The position numbers were made by a program, and so were the translations under genes. Positions 13,641 to 25,541 of a stretch of 64,000 nucleotides of DNA are shown here, in pieces. Location: the NCBI GenBank assembly GCA_025266875.1, contig JALLLT010000046.1, forward strand, positions 248,001 to 312,000. Direction: 5' to 3'. The notes beneath the pieces were generated by a model that ran no database searches, was not told the DNA's origin, and saw only the letters and a program-made list of their open reading frames with translations. How positions within the stretch are numbered: position 1 is the stretch's first letter; the number at the start of each line of letters is the position of its first letter. This DNA comes from Fennellomyces sp. T-0311 (taxonomy: Eukaryota; Mucoromycota; Mucoromycetes; Mucorales; Lichtheimiaceae).

Positions 13641-15617
13641 ATGATGAAGAATCTCTTACACGCCAATAGTCAGAACAAAAAAACGGCAGCCCTCAGCCTT
13701 GCGATTCTCTTCGTTATTCATCGCCTTTATGATGCTAAGAAGAAAGAACAAAAGCGGCAGAAGCAGCTCAGATCTGGAACATATATTATACCTGAACCTA
13801 ACGGCGCGTTCCCTTACATTGGTTTGTCAAAAGTAAAAGGAAAAGAAGCCTACGTATTAACAAAAGAACAGGTCACTTATTGGCTATCGAGAAAAATCCG
13901 AGAAAACGACTTTTACAGTGGCATCGCGAACTTGGTAACATAAAAAATGGAAGGCCATATTTATTTCGATCATTGCTTTTTACTTAAATGGAACAAAGGA
14001 CCGATATTTAGTCTTCGCTTAGGAGTCAAGCCATGGATTGTGATAGGGAATGCCGAGGTTGCGTATGAGATCATGCATAAAGAGCGCAATTTTACCTCAG
14101 GCAAACCATACTATCGTCTACTGTCCGAGTTTTACAGCTGCGAAGAAAAGTAAGCATTCTCGATACAACAGGAAATCTGTGGCTGATCTTGATGAGATAG
14201 GGGGATTGTATTCTCGCAACCGACGCCAACATGGAGGCAAGCACGCGCAGCAGGTACGTAGCAATAAGTTCCTCATTTGAATGAAAGAAATGTTAAATGT
14301 AAAAAAATAAGTGCTATCGGTGCTGAGTCCCAAGAAACTTGAGCACGAACTTGGTGATGTACTGGAGCGAGAAGCGAATGAATTACTTGATATGCTTGCG
14401 ACTGGCCAAGATATTGATCCAATACCCCACTTGCTACGCGCTTCACTCAATTTTATTCTTATCAGATGCTTCAACAAACGTACATCTTCCATCGACGATC
14501 CACTCTATGTCACATTAATTGACCTTTTGAAGATTTGTATAGCCCATTCCGATATAGTTAAATACCATATCGGTGCATTCCTCCCAATCTTTTCAACATT
14601 GAATCAATGGACAGGCACTGAGGAAGCGTTTGCCAATATTTTGATTAACAAGCGAAATCCATTTTATATGCAACTCATTCAAGAAGCTCTACAGACCGAA
14701 ACCGATTGCTTGGCAAAGGTCCTTATGGAGCGCGAGAGATTGGAGCCAGAATATGTGATTGCAACACTCAGTAAAGTATTCTCTTTCGTGTTATAGGTCA
14801 GGTATTAAAAGAGAGAAAAAAAGATGATATGGTTATTGCAGGCTCCGATACGACAACAGTAACACTGGGATGGGCATTTGCTATACTATGCACCCGGCCT
14901 GATGTACAGAAAAGAATTCAACAAGAACTCGATGAATTTATATCTAAGCATAAACGGCTACCCGCTTTTTCTGACCGAGATGCAGTACCTTATCTTATTG
15001 CTGTTCAGAAGGAATGTCTTCGATTTCGTCCCACGACACCGTGTGGAGCGCCCCATCAAGTGGAGCAAGATGGTAATATACGGATTGCTACAGCTTCCTG
15101 TGGAAAGCTAACGATGATAAAAAAGTGGAATGGCGAGGCAATATCATCCCTAAAGGAACAACTTTAGTTACCAACATGATAGCAATCCATTTGAATCCAG
15201 ATACGTTTCCAGATCCTGACGAGTTTCGACCTGAGCGGTTTCTGGAAAAGTTGGAGCCTATGTCGATCCTAGCAACGAAGAAATTCGATCAACGTGATCA
15301 CTTTAACTTTGGATGGGGAAGGTATTTATTACTGTATGCCGCGTTGAATACTTTTATGTACTCACAAGGTTAATGATAGACGCGTATGCCCGGGTATAGC
15401 ATTGGTACGTATGTCTCTAACCGCTTATTTCTGGTGCTAACGCGGTCCATAGGCCGAAGTCCAGCTATTCAACGTTTTTGTTCGCGTGTTTAACAAGTGC
15501 ACCATCATGCCACCATCATCCGGCGAAAGAATTCGTCTCGAGGATTACTTTTCTGGAGGTGTTGGCGCCGTTGCCCACCCACCACAGCAACGACTGCGGT
15601 TCGTGGATCGAACTTAA
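13641..15617 (+). CDS. Cytochrome P450 monooxygenase, substrate unknown, nine exons
   Basis: Exons 13641-13821, 13872-13934, 13999-14149, 14201-14253, 14312-14770, 14824-15072, 15126-15321, 15380-15404 and 15453-15617 join in frame to 513 residues. Order of landmarks: basic N-terminus with one hydrophobic stretch, the FPYIGH entry motif, WHRELGPIF, WRQAR in the C-helix, I-helix AGSDTTT near 307, the K-helix ExxR (ECLRFRP) near 364, PERF, and the heme loop FGWGR/RVCPG with Cys near 453. The tail VGAVAHP is in the usual place. All core residues are present, so the gene looks functional although, unspliced, it appears broken into many small frames. It resembles the CYP family expanded in Mucorales (CYP509-type), but I cannot assign a substrate. 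Its stop lies only 58 bases before the helicase start. Confidence 0.85.
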
Positions 15618-15675
15618 TAAATTTAAGCGCATAGCTCAAAGTCCTTTCATTTTCCCTTGTTGATAAAATCATAAA

Positions 15676-18288
15676 ATGGGCATCAGCCAAAAGATCATTG
15701 AACAGAAGGAAAACTTACCGACATTCGAGTACAAAAAGGAGCTGATTGAAGCAATCCGAGAGTACAATGTCCTTGTTGTGATCGGTGAAACCGGTAAGTG
15801 ATTCAACATGTCAAATAATCATCAACTTACTCGACAAAACTAGGTTCCGGCAAGACGACGCAAATTCCTCAGTACATTCTGGAGGACATTCCAGAATTAA
15901 AAAAGATTGGCGTTACGCAGCCTAGGTATAGAATGACTCATTTACTTTTTTGGGGGGCAATCGATGAAAGCTAACGTTCCACTTTTCCATAGACGTATTG
16001 CTGCCATCACAGGCAAGTTTCGATTGAACTACAGAAGCATAACAAAAACACGACAACTAAATTAAACTAATAGTGGCAAAACGTGTGAGCGAAGAGCAAG
16101 GTGTTCGGCTTGGTTCAACAGTGGGATATACAATCCGATTCGACGACACGACAGGCCCGGACACCAAGCTCAAATACATGACTGATGGCGTTTTATTACG
16201 TGAAGCAACAGAGGATCCACGTCTCAGCCAATACTCGGTTGTAGTGATTGACGAAGCGCACGAACGTACGCTGGAAACGGATGTTTTGTTTGGTCTACTG
16301 AAGAAAACTCAACGGCTGCGACCCGACCTCAAGATTCTCATCATGTCTGCAACCCTCGATGTCGAAAAGTTCTCTGACTTTTTCGACGAATGCCCCATCT
16401 TTGAAATCCCTGGTCGTACCTATCCCGTAGATATTGTCCATTACCAAGACGCGCAACGTCTGTCGTCGCTGAAGTCCCAGCTGGTGGATCGTGCAGTGGA
16501 TGCAGCCTGGCATATACATACTCATGAACCGCCAGGTGACCTGCTGGTGTTTTTGACAGGTCAAAACGATATCGAGCGTGCATGTCGTGCTTTTCAAGAC
16601 CGTGCTAAGGATATAAATTATCAAAAAGCGGTGCGGTTTTATGATGAGGGGGTAAGAGATATTGCCATCTACCCGTTGTATGCAAGTTTGGAGACATATG
16701 ATCAAAAAGCAGTGTTTGAGCTTCCCAAAGGGGGCGTCCGCAAGGTTGTCTTTGCCACCAATGTTGCCCAGGTAAGTAGTATCCCCATGTCAACAGCATT
16801 TTTCAATCGTCTATTAATAAGGTTGCCATGGTTACTTAGACATCCGTTACCATTCCGGGAATTCGTTACGTGGTTGACTCTGGTTTTGTCAAAGAAAAGA
16901 CTTATGATGCAAATACCGGTATGGATGCACTCCTTGTCACAGAGATCAGTCAAGCTGCTGCAACACAACGCGCTGGCCGCGCCGGAAGGTAGGAACTTGC
17001 TGAATTTCTGTTAAAGACCGGATAAACTGACTGTGCGCTTAGAACTGCCCCTGGCAAAGCGTACCGCCTATATACACCCGATTGCTTCAACCATATGCTC
17101 CCAGATACTGTTCCAGAAATCCAACGAAGTAGCTTACTGGGGACAGTGCTTGCGCTCAAAAAAATGGGCATTGTGGATGTTGTCAACTTTGAATTTATCG
17201 ATCCACCAGACGAAAAGCTTGTCCGAAACGCGTTGAAACAACTCTATTTACTGGGAGCCATTGATGAAGTCGGCAAAATGACACCACTTGGCGACAAAAT
17301 GAGTTACTTCCCGTTATCGCCATCGCTTGCTCGAGTCTTGGTCAGCTCTGCCGAAGAACACAATTGCAGCCACGAAGTTTTGACAATTGCAAGCATTCTT
17401 GCTGGCGAGAATGACTTGTTCCGGGCACCCTCAGCACGTAGCCGTGGTGGCGAACAAGCTGTGATTGAGGCAGAAGAATGCAAGCTACGGTTTGCTCACC
17501 ATGCAGGAGACCATATGACGTATTTGAACGTGTGGCATGAATGGAAGCGACACGACAAGAGCCGATCATGGTGCAGAGAGAATTGGATCAATAGCAAGGT
17601 TTTGGAGACGGCAGCTAATGTTCGTCGACAGCTTGAGGACGTGATGGACAAGGTGCATTTGCGAGTGACACGGGCGCCACGATTCAAGCCAGAGAAAAGC
17701 AAAAAGCGGCGAACGATGGGCGAGGACGAGAATGGACGACATATCGACCCAGTCCCGATCTTAAAGTCTTTTCTTTCCGGATATTTCACTAACATTGCAA
17801 ACAAAGGCGCCAATCGAAGTGTGTTTTCGCACTATTCCCCGGATCAACATTTGACGGAAGGCATGACAGCTGAAGTCGGAGACTTTGCTGGCTCACCCAC
17901 ATCATTGGTCGCGTTACATCTCCATCCGCTATGCGCATTTTCGGATATGCTGGACCGAAACCGAATCCGTTATTCAGAACTCGACTGGGTCATGTATATG
18001 CATGTAACATATACCAATAAGGCTGTCATGAAAGGTGTAAGCAAGATTCTATGGGAGTGGATCAAGTCTGGTGAAGGCCGCGAGCGGATACGAAAGTTAC
18101 CAACGACGCGGTTGAATGGTGAGGATGCTCCCAACGTGTTGGAAATGGATCACGATGCCGAAGTCGAAAAGGCCAAGCAGGAGGATCAGAAGATACTTGA
18201 ACAGATCGCCGAAGATAAGCGGAAGCGGCGTGTAGCTGAAATAGAAGAAATCAGACAACGGGCGTTGGCGCGGAGACGGGTGCAATGA
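15676..18288 (+). CDS. DEAH-box RNA helicase, DHX40-like
   Basis: Six exons (15676-15793, 15844-15925, 15993-16012, 16074-16771, 16840-16988, 17043-18288) give 770 residues, the size of human DHX40 (779) and of Prp43. Motif I is GETGSGKTT (about 37-45), followed by TQPRR, then DEAHERTL near 132, SAT near 164, LVFLTGQ, TNVAQTSVTI and QRAGRAGR near 348. A winged-helix/HA2 region follows with LDPP-like FIDPPDEKL and NALKQLY, then an OB-fold-like end and a charged coiled tail. The [16 protein letters not shown] and SWCRENWI segments resemble DHX40 more than Prp43, Prp22 or DHX35. There is no long N-terminal domain. The 20-nt exon 3 is followed by a GC-AG intron (16013-16073). Role: ATP-dependent RNA or RNP remodelling; exact target unknown. 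Confidence 0.85.
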
Positions 18289-18358
18289 TGGATGTATAAT
18301 ATATAGATCAAAACTTATACAGGCGTTATTCACACACACACACACACACTCTCTCTCT
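18289..18358. repeat. CA/CT microsatellite between two convergent stop codons
   Basis: The 70 bases between the helicase stop (18286-18288) and the ATG13 stop (18359-18361) hold about nine CA units (18331-18349) followed directly by six CT units running into the ATG13 stop codon, which reads cta on this strand. Both 3' UTRs must therefore overlap and transcribe the repeat. Confidence 0.9.
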
Positions 18359-21027
18359 CTATTTGTGCTCATAAAGACCAAGTTCGCTCATTTTAAATAC
18401 TAGAGAATCATCATCCTCGTCCTGCGCTGTAGGCGAGGTTGGCTCCTCATCCTCCTTATCATTTCCACTACTGCTGCTTGTCGATTCAGTGTCCACTGTT
18501 AGTCGGGTGCTCTCTCGTCGTGAAGTATATTGAGGCATCCGTTTCGGCTGCGGCTGTGACTCAATAATGGATACAGGTTCCAATTGAGGGCGGAATGGAT
18601 CCTTGAATTGCGATGGCAACGGATGCGTTTCGTTTGATTGACTACGTTGAGAAGAGTACATGAATGATGGATATAGGTCACGGTGCTCACTACTGGCATC
18701 GCTGTTACTGTCAGGGGTATGCTGCTCATATCGTTGTAAAGGTATTTTAACGGGTGATGTTCGTATGTCTGTTGTAGATGGTTGCTCGGTATGTAACGGT
18801 GAGGGTGCTCGTGGTTGATACAGTCGACTCATAGGGGATCCTTTGAGCACTGACGAGGATAGTAAACTGCTGCTGTTACTCGCAATGATATCTTCCTTTG
18901 AAGCACGAACACTTTGCTCTTTAGTCACACTCATTTGCTGCTGCTGTTGTTGTTGCTCAGGATGCGATAGAATGGTACTTGATATTAGTGATTGTGACAG
19001 TGAATCGTGCATCCCTCGCATATTCTGAAAACGGGCCAATGCTTTCTGCATCGCTCATAAAGTTAGCACACACTGTATCCTTCCTTTTGCACTGCCTCAT
19101 CCTACCTTGGATCTATACACCGTTGATGCTTCTAATGAAGGCGCATAAAGATCCTCTTCAATTTCGTCGCTTAATATCCGGCTCTGGAAACCAGGGGACC
19201 GTCGCAAGTTGAGCGATCGCACAAAATCTTCGAGCTCTTCGTCCTACCGTATACCTTAAATGACCATATTTGAACGGCTTTCCCTTTTCTAATTACCTGC
19301 TCGGAAGCAATTGATAACCTTCTTGTCGCTGAATAAGACCTTCGGCTTCTTATACTACCTGTAGGAGATGTTGGTCTATTGTTTGTTGTATGCTGTCCTG
19401 TGGGCGCGCTGTGATAATGGAGATCCTGGTGCCTATCAAAGCTTGACGAGAAACGACGGGTGGTATTCTTTCTCTGATTATCATCGCCCTTTATAGAGTG
19501 CAATGCTGAGCAAAGAAAGTAATTAGCAACGAGTAATTGTCCAGTTAGTTGTCATCCGTACAGAAAGTGGAGGAGTGCTGCGAGGAAGAAGATAAAGTGG
19601 GGGATTTGAAGGGCGATACGTGCAGCTTGGATGGTGGCTCAGCAGATCGAGTGAACAAGTTCTCATCATCAGTCATGGAAAGTGGACGAAGAGATAAGGC
19701 GGGAGGACGAGTGCCCCTGGATGTCGTAGATAAGGGACGTCGGGAGCCATGCCGCTGCTCGGTTGTCGTTGTTGTCTTGGTGATACGAGCCGATTCGGAT
19801 CTACGTGGTACAGGTGGCCATTTCGTTATTGTCTTGTGAGCCACCTTGGTACTTTCACCATTATCGTCATCACTGGAGCCGAGGGTGTACTTTGCAATTG
19901 TTGGCTCAAAATAATGGTGGCCCAAATCCATCAATTGCGTGCTCGGGTCCAGCTCGGCCAACGAGTCGTGGATGACGAAATCACAGTTTGCTCGATATTG
20001 CACTTGGAGGCCCAGCGTTCTAAATTAGGAATGTTCTAGTGTTTGGTTGTTTTTAAGACGAAAAAGGATAATCTTTCGCTTACCCTAATGGCGTGACGAT
20101 GTTATCAAGGCTTTGAGTAACAACGCTGGAATCCGGCCCTTCATCTAAATTGTCTAAGTATCCAAGTGGCTTTATCTTTTGTCGCTGGCCGTTACCTAGT
20201 GCAAGCTCGTCGGGCATGGGAGCAACAGAGGACGTCAGCCTGTACCCAATGGAACCGTCGTCGCCTGCTGAGCCGGTGTTGATGCGCTGATTCGTCCTGT
20301 ACGCAGGCAACAAGCGGGCAAAGGCGTACAAAGTCCTAAAAAAGAGTATGGAGCGCTTGTATACGTTGCCAAGGTCAAGGGCCTGCGTGGGAAGAGGGTG
20401 ACTACGGGTAACCCAACAAACTGATAAGAACAGAGCGCCTTGCGTGCCACATGGAAAGGGCTTACTTTAACGTCAAGATCCAGTTCTCCAAGATAATGCG
20501 ATTCCTTTTGACTGGTTCATGCAAATCGACAATGCAAGGCTGATCCAGTCTCCGACCGCCTTGCAGTTCCAGCTGTTTGTCAGGTGGAATGTTCGAGACA
20601 TCCAAGTACACCTCGATGATCAGTGGCGGCGGCTGGGTAATGGGAGAGACGAGTGCCCTGGTAATCCAGTATTTCAGCTCGGACCGCAGGGAGTCTGGAT
20701 GTTCGCGAGTGTTCATGTTGAACTGCCACGCCGTCAATTTATAATTAAGGATTTAGTTCCTGTTGCCAGCGTGCATTGTCTATCATATACCCATCGATTC
20801 GTGCGCTTTTTCTCGTCCACGTCCTGCTGGGGCTGACGCGATTGTATGATGGTCTGTGCAGCTTTGATATAGAAATTCTATGTTTGATTGTTTGGCACTC
20901 TTTTCCTTCATGGTGTGACAAGACATTGCTTGTATACCTTAACAATGCTTTCGGCTTTGGAATCGCTCGAGTTGGGTGTAAATGATAATCGAGAGGGCGA
21001 GGGCGAGGGCGATTGCGAATGAATCAT
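18359..21027 (-). CDS. ATG13: Autophagy protein 13, regulatory subunit of the Atg1 kinase complex
   Basis: Scaffold of the Atg1 complex at the phagophore assembly site, controlled by TORC1 phosphorylation. Eight exons (20938-21027, 20791-20877, 20466-20722, 20084-20401, 19562-20019, 19297-19505, 19106-19243, 18359-19045) give 747 residues. The N-terminal HORMA domain (roughly 1-260) shows NFYIKAAQTIIQSR, then NRW-FNM, PPPLIIEVYLDVS, ILENWILTL, YKRSILFFRTLYAFARLLP and QVQYRANCDF, all diagnostic of Atg13. The rest is Ser/Thr-rich and disordered, with a short Gln run (about 18940-18960). It includes a conserved-looking acidic piece DEELEDFVRSL and ends in DDSLVFKMSELGL, as in other fungal Atg13 tails. 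The start at 21027 is the first ATG in frame. The 3' end is convergent with the helicase. Confidence 0.92.
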
Positions 21028-21508
21028 TCTTGGAGGAAGCGAATGTGCAATGGCGATTAATCAACGAAGGCAATTGTCGATCGAGCGATTGCAACTCGGA
21101 GGGTAAGGTCGTATGGTAACGTCAAGGGTAAGGTAAAAACGGGTTGGTGCTGCGAGTGATAAAGTGATCTGTACTTAAGGCAGCAGAAAGAAAGAGAAAA
21201 AGAGGGAGAGAGAGAGAGAAAGCTGCGCCAACGGACATGGCAACACGCACACTATAAATTACAATCGGTTCAGGCACCCATGATATTCGCGCATGGGACC
21301 GGCACTACATTTTCAAGAGGTCGGCTGATCCACCCTTATCGATAGTTAAAATGATTCATGTTCTATATGAATTCAACTCGGTTTTGGAATTTTGGAATTG
21401 GGGAAATAATACAGTTTAGATGCTTTGGAGGAGACACGCAAAAGGGGGAGATGGGATATGAAAAACGCAAGTTGATGAGGGTAAATTAGTTCTTTTTTCT
21501 TACATAAT
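21028..21508. other. ATG13 promoter and chitin deacetylase 3' flank, with AG-rich repeat
   Basis: About 480 bases without a gene. The strand contains a short GA-type simple repeat (21190-21222), some GAGGGC repeats immediately upstream of the ATG13 start (20990-21012 continue into its coding Ser/Pro repeat), and runs of A near the deacetylase stop. Confidence 0.6.
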
Positions 21509-22891
21509 TTAGAGGTGCATGCTGATCAAAGACGCAGCAATCGTGCCAGCCGCAACCAGAAGCGTCGCGGGCATGATCGACGACGCAGCCCCTTCACCGT
21601 TGCTCTGGCTACCAGTACCCGCAGTCTCCTTGTACACATCCTCAGCAGACATGTTGGCGCACGACGCAACAGTGGTCAGCTGGAATCCATCCTTAAGAAT
21701 AGGCACCACGTTGATCGCAACCGCAACGGTCTCATTAACACGGTCGTGCTGCAGCGAAATACCACCCGTAGCGGTGTTCACCCTTATAAAGAAATTTTGT
21801 GTCATAAAAAATGCTGATAATAATAATAATAATAAAAAGAACACCTACCAGTTTCTGACTTCTTGTTCGATGGATTGGGCAGTGACAGTGGGCTTGCTTC
21901 CGATTTCCCAGTCAAAGGTATCGTGGTCCCAGATGGCAACTAACCGAACGAGCGGTTAAAACACATATTTTAAAAAGGAGACGATAATATATCACTTACT
22001 CTTGAAGCCGAGTTGTTGAGTAATGTTGCGAATACGGTCATCCATATCACCCTGTGGCTATATTGATTGTCAGTATATGATTCCTTTTTTTCCTCTAGTT
22101 ATTCATTCTTACCGGTCGAACAAGGACAGGCGAAACACCAATGATTTCCTTGATCGCCTGCTCAGTCCACTTGAGTTCAGCGATCACTTGTTCGTTAGTT
22201 TGCGTAGTCAATTGCGTGTGCGACCTGAAGTATTCGGGATAATAAGTCGATCTGGGACGGTTGATTTAAAAAAGTATATAGACATACCATGTATGGATAG
22301 CAATTTCGTGGCCGTCCTCATGCATTCTCTTTACCATCTCGGGGTATTGAATGACCTACAATAATAAAAGTATTAGAATATTTCATCGTCAGATTTTTTG
22401 TTGTTATGGTAACCATACATTGCCGCCGATCAAGAAAAATGTAGCCTTCAAATTGTTGGTTTTCAAAAAATCGTAAAGAGGAGGACTGGCGACAGTAGGA
22501 CCATCGTCGAAACTCTGTCATATAAATTGATGAGCACGGGACCATGACAGATAGGTTACTCGAAGAAAGATCTTACCAAGCCCCAGTGACCCTGTTGACA
22601 CGTATAAATGTCAGAAGGACGTTTACATTGAGTCGAAGTCCAGTGGCAGTAAGGGTCATTGCCAGGAACCGAGGGAATAGCGATAGGTGCGTTAGGAATT
22701 GTCGAATTATCTATTTCAGCGACCCATTCGGCTTTTGGCGAAGGTACGGTGAGAGGCAATGGATACGCTTCTTTCCATTGAAAGTTGCTCGTAGGTGTTT
22801 GAAGACTCGATGGACCGCCAGTTGTAGGGGTCTGTGCGTACGCTTGCTCAAGCGCAAGTAAAGCGATCAAAAAGGCGGTTTTACGAAACAT
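21509..22891 (-). CDS. Chitin deacetylase, secreted and probably GPI-anchored
   Basis: A carbohydrate esterase family 4 enzyme that removes acetyl groups from nascent chitin to give chitosan, a main wall polymer of Mucorales. Seven exons (22577-22891, 22419-22514, 22288-22355, 22113-22224, 22000-22057, 21849-21939, 21509-21782) give 337 residues. A signal peptide ([20 protein letters not shown]) is followed by a Cys-containing linker and then the NodB domain. Motif 1 is SFDDGPT near residue 106, with the catalytic base Asp and the metal Asp. Motif 2 is HTWSH near 158-162, giving the two metal His. Motif 3 is RPPQGDMDD near 195, with Gln where an aromatic residue is common. Motif 4 is WDHDTFDW. 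The C-terminus is Ser/Gly-rich and then hydrophobic to the end, as in GPI signals. Intron 6 carries a TAA repeat. Confidence 0.92.
21816..21835 (+). repeat. TAA trinucleotide repeat in an intron of the chitin deacetylase gene
   Basis: About six consecutive TAA/ATA units inside the last intron (21783-21848). The repeat is outside the splice consensus and only lengthens the intron. Confidence 0.85.
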
Positions 22892-23723
22892 AAAGAAGGA
22901 CAAGGGGATGTAAAAGAAAAGAAGGCAAAAAAAAGAAGGGAGAACCGGTGGGAAGTTCAAAGAACACAAGTGTCCTTTATAAGTTGGATATCGTCCCCTT
23001 TTCGCAATAGCCCATCAAAAAATAGTAACGAGCGCACTAATAAGTGAAACCATGGAAATGACAGAAGCCAGGGAAAACGTTTCTTAGCCAACCAATATTG
23101 TCGCGCTTCCCGATCCAGCCCCTTTTCGCTTTCATTACCAAAAATAAACTCTGAGCATGTCTGTCCCCGGTAACGGATCTTCAATGGGCGTGGCTGGACC
23201 CAATGGATCCAAGTTGTACAAAATTTGGTTTTGACCGGGCGCGGAGGGTTGTCCTATTTGCATGCATATATGCCCAGAAATAGATACAAAAAAAAACTAT
23301 CACCTGTGATGTATTTAGACGCGGAGATCTCCTTCTCCTCTTTTGTCTTAAGGTTTCTACAGAAAATAAAAAAGCTTTCTATTATTTTTGTTGTCGTCTA
23401 TTTTTTATGCCCATGTGCTTTTTTTACCCCGCCAACAAAAAAAAGACCCTTTAGCGCGGTGCCACAAACAGGCTAGGTGCTTAGCATCTGCCCGACAAGG
23501 CATCCCGTCGATCCGTTAAGGGCTTGTACAGTTGTTCCTGTCCCCCAAACGCCGAGCCTGGTTGCAACTCAGATCGAAACTATACCCTTCTTAACAAATA
23601 AACGACGCACAGAATCATGTGTGTTACAAATCCTCTGACGTTTAACATGACATTAAAGGGAATTAAATGTATATGTACAAGGTTTCGTTTTTAATGAGCA
23701 TATGATACAAGTGGAAGGTGAGG
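22892..23723. other. Intergenic: chitin deacetylase promoter and NPR2 3' flank
   Basis: About 830 bases with no gene. It is rich in A/T homopolymers (for example 22916-22945 and 23286-23400). I see no conserved element I can name. Confidence 0.6.
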
Positions 23724-25541
23724 TCACCTGTAAATAAACTTCACAGACCAGTGATTGCGGTTTGTATACAGCGCCAAGTCGTCGTCTTCCAAACGCGACT
23801 TTTGTGCCGGCAGAGAGTGTTGGTGGACGTCAAGATGCTCATAAGCCGTGGTATTTCCATAAACACTTTCAAGACGCTTATTCTCAGCTTGTTTCAATAC
23901 GGCATGTTCAAAACTGCTGCTGCTACCGGTACTCGGTGTCTGCAGTTGCTCGTCCAATTCTTGAGGGGAACAGCCAAGCGCGGTGCAGATCTCGTCATAG
24001 TGGTGCAGACCATCCAGATAGGGAATAATGTCGGGGTGGATGGGCGATCCTGTGTTGTCGTTGATTATTTTGCCATGCATACTTTTGGGTGGAAGTCCGA
24101 GAGGCGCGTCGCTCGCATCAACATTGGTTAAGATCGGATATTTGTGTACCCGGTAAATCAGTCCTTTAATAACACCAAATGAAATGAAACGACTATTAAT
24201 GAAGGTTAGTACGACTCCAACCCCGAATATTACATTTCCTTGTTTTGTCCTAATTCACTTTACCGCACGTCGATCGGAAGCGTGGCTACTTGGTGTTCTT
24301 CGATCCAGTCTCTTACGGATGATCCATACTGTAGGCCGCAGTACAATGCAAATACACGTGCAAGCGGAGGAGGTGCTGCATCTAAATGTTTAGAATTAGT
24401 GTTAATGCACTATTATCCTTCTTGGATTTCCACACGCTACCAGGAACCGTGATGTATTCAAGGCATTCTTGTGCCAAGCCAGATTTTCCGGATTCAAGCA
24501 TGCGAGTGATCTCTGGTCGGACAGCGTATACATTCGAGAACTGAAAAACATCGGTCATGATAATACATCCATAGTAGCTAAACAAAAATTAGTGTCTAAT
24601 TTGCTGGATGGAACATTCACATGTGTTACTTACAGCAAATGCTGCATCGTCTGTCGCGCCCAATCTGGTTTTACATTGGCCAACGCGGCAATCGCCTTTA
24701 CATGGTTAATCCCATCAATATGTGGTACCATCTGTTGTTCCTCGTGCATTAGACATTTTGCAGAATTTTTCCTGTCCAAACTTAAACAGCTCACCTTTTG
24801 TACCGTTAGATCCCAATTAACCGTCATCATGTGCTTCAAATCCACTGTGCATACTGGCACTTGGTAGTCGTGCACAGGAGGGGGGTTTTTATAAGTAGGG
24901 AAAAGCTTCAGGTTGATGGTATTGGAAGCGTCTAGTGAATAAGCTAGACTGACCCATGAGCCGTCTCCCTGTTATATAAGACTTACTTATAGGAATCTGA
25001 CATTCACAATACGTATTGAGATCCTCAAATAGTTGCTCAATGACATTTTGTACTGTACGGCTTTCTGAACTCGCATCGTGGGACAAGAAATCGCATTCCA
25101 CCTGGATCCATGATAAGAACTTTATCATCGCACACTTCCTTTTTCCTTGTATACCTCCAAGACTTCCAAAACACGCGCTAGTTTGCGAACGACAGCTTCG
25201 TAACTACTTGTTTCAGCAGAGCGCTCAAACACGAAGCACAGGTTGAAACGGAATTCGTTTCGAATGGACTGATACTTTTCGTGATTGTTAATGGCAACAG
25301 GACAGCCCATGATCTTGTACTTGTCTGTACTAATGGTGACGAGTCGTTTATATAGTTGTGGTTTTGGAATAATGTATTCACGGATTGCTTCAAAGTCGAT
25401 CAATGGTCTCGGGACATTGGTGCCAGGCTTTTGTGATGCAACGCTTCCTTCGGGAACTTGATGCTTCACAATGCTTCCCTTGACAACATCAAACACAGCA
25501 TAAAAGATGCAATGAATGCGAGGGAAACCAGGAAAATCCAT
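23724..25541 (-). CDS. NPR2: Nitrogen permease regulator 2, GATOR1/SEACIT subunit
   Basis: Part of the complex that acts as GTPase-activating factor for Rag/Gtr GTPases and restrains TORC1 under amino-acid limitation, at the vacuole. Seven exons (25155-25541, 24987-25101, 24795-24931, 24634-24731, 24441-24577, 24264-24381, 23724-24192) give 486 residues. The start IHCIFYAVFD...KHQVPEGSV and DFEAIREYIIPKP is the Npr2 longin domain; NNHEKYQSIRNEFRFNLCFVF is characteristic. Middle and C-terminal winged-helix parts show PHIDGINHVKAIA, HLLYYGC, VRRFISFGVIKGLIYRVHKYP, and LDGLHHYDEICTALGCS. No breaks. It lies next to ATG13 with one gene between them; the two act on the same TORC1 axis, though linkage may be chance. 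Confidence 0.93.

Noticed and set aside
13641..15617. Second P450 as a pseudogene because it falls into many small frames
   Set aside because: All breaks are removed by standard short introns, and exon lengths keep phase with all catalytic motifs present.
23225..23476. 83-codon plus-strand frame upstream of the chitin deacetylase
   Set aside because: Lies in an A/T homopolymer-rich promoter, hydrophobic by base composition only.
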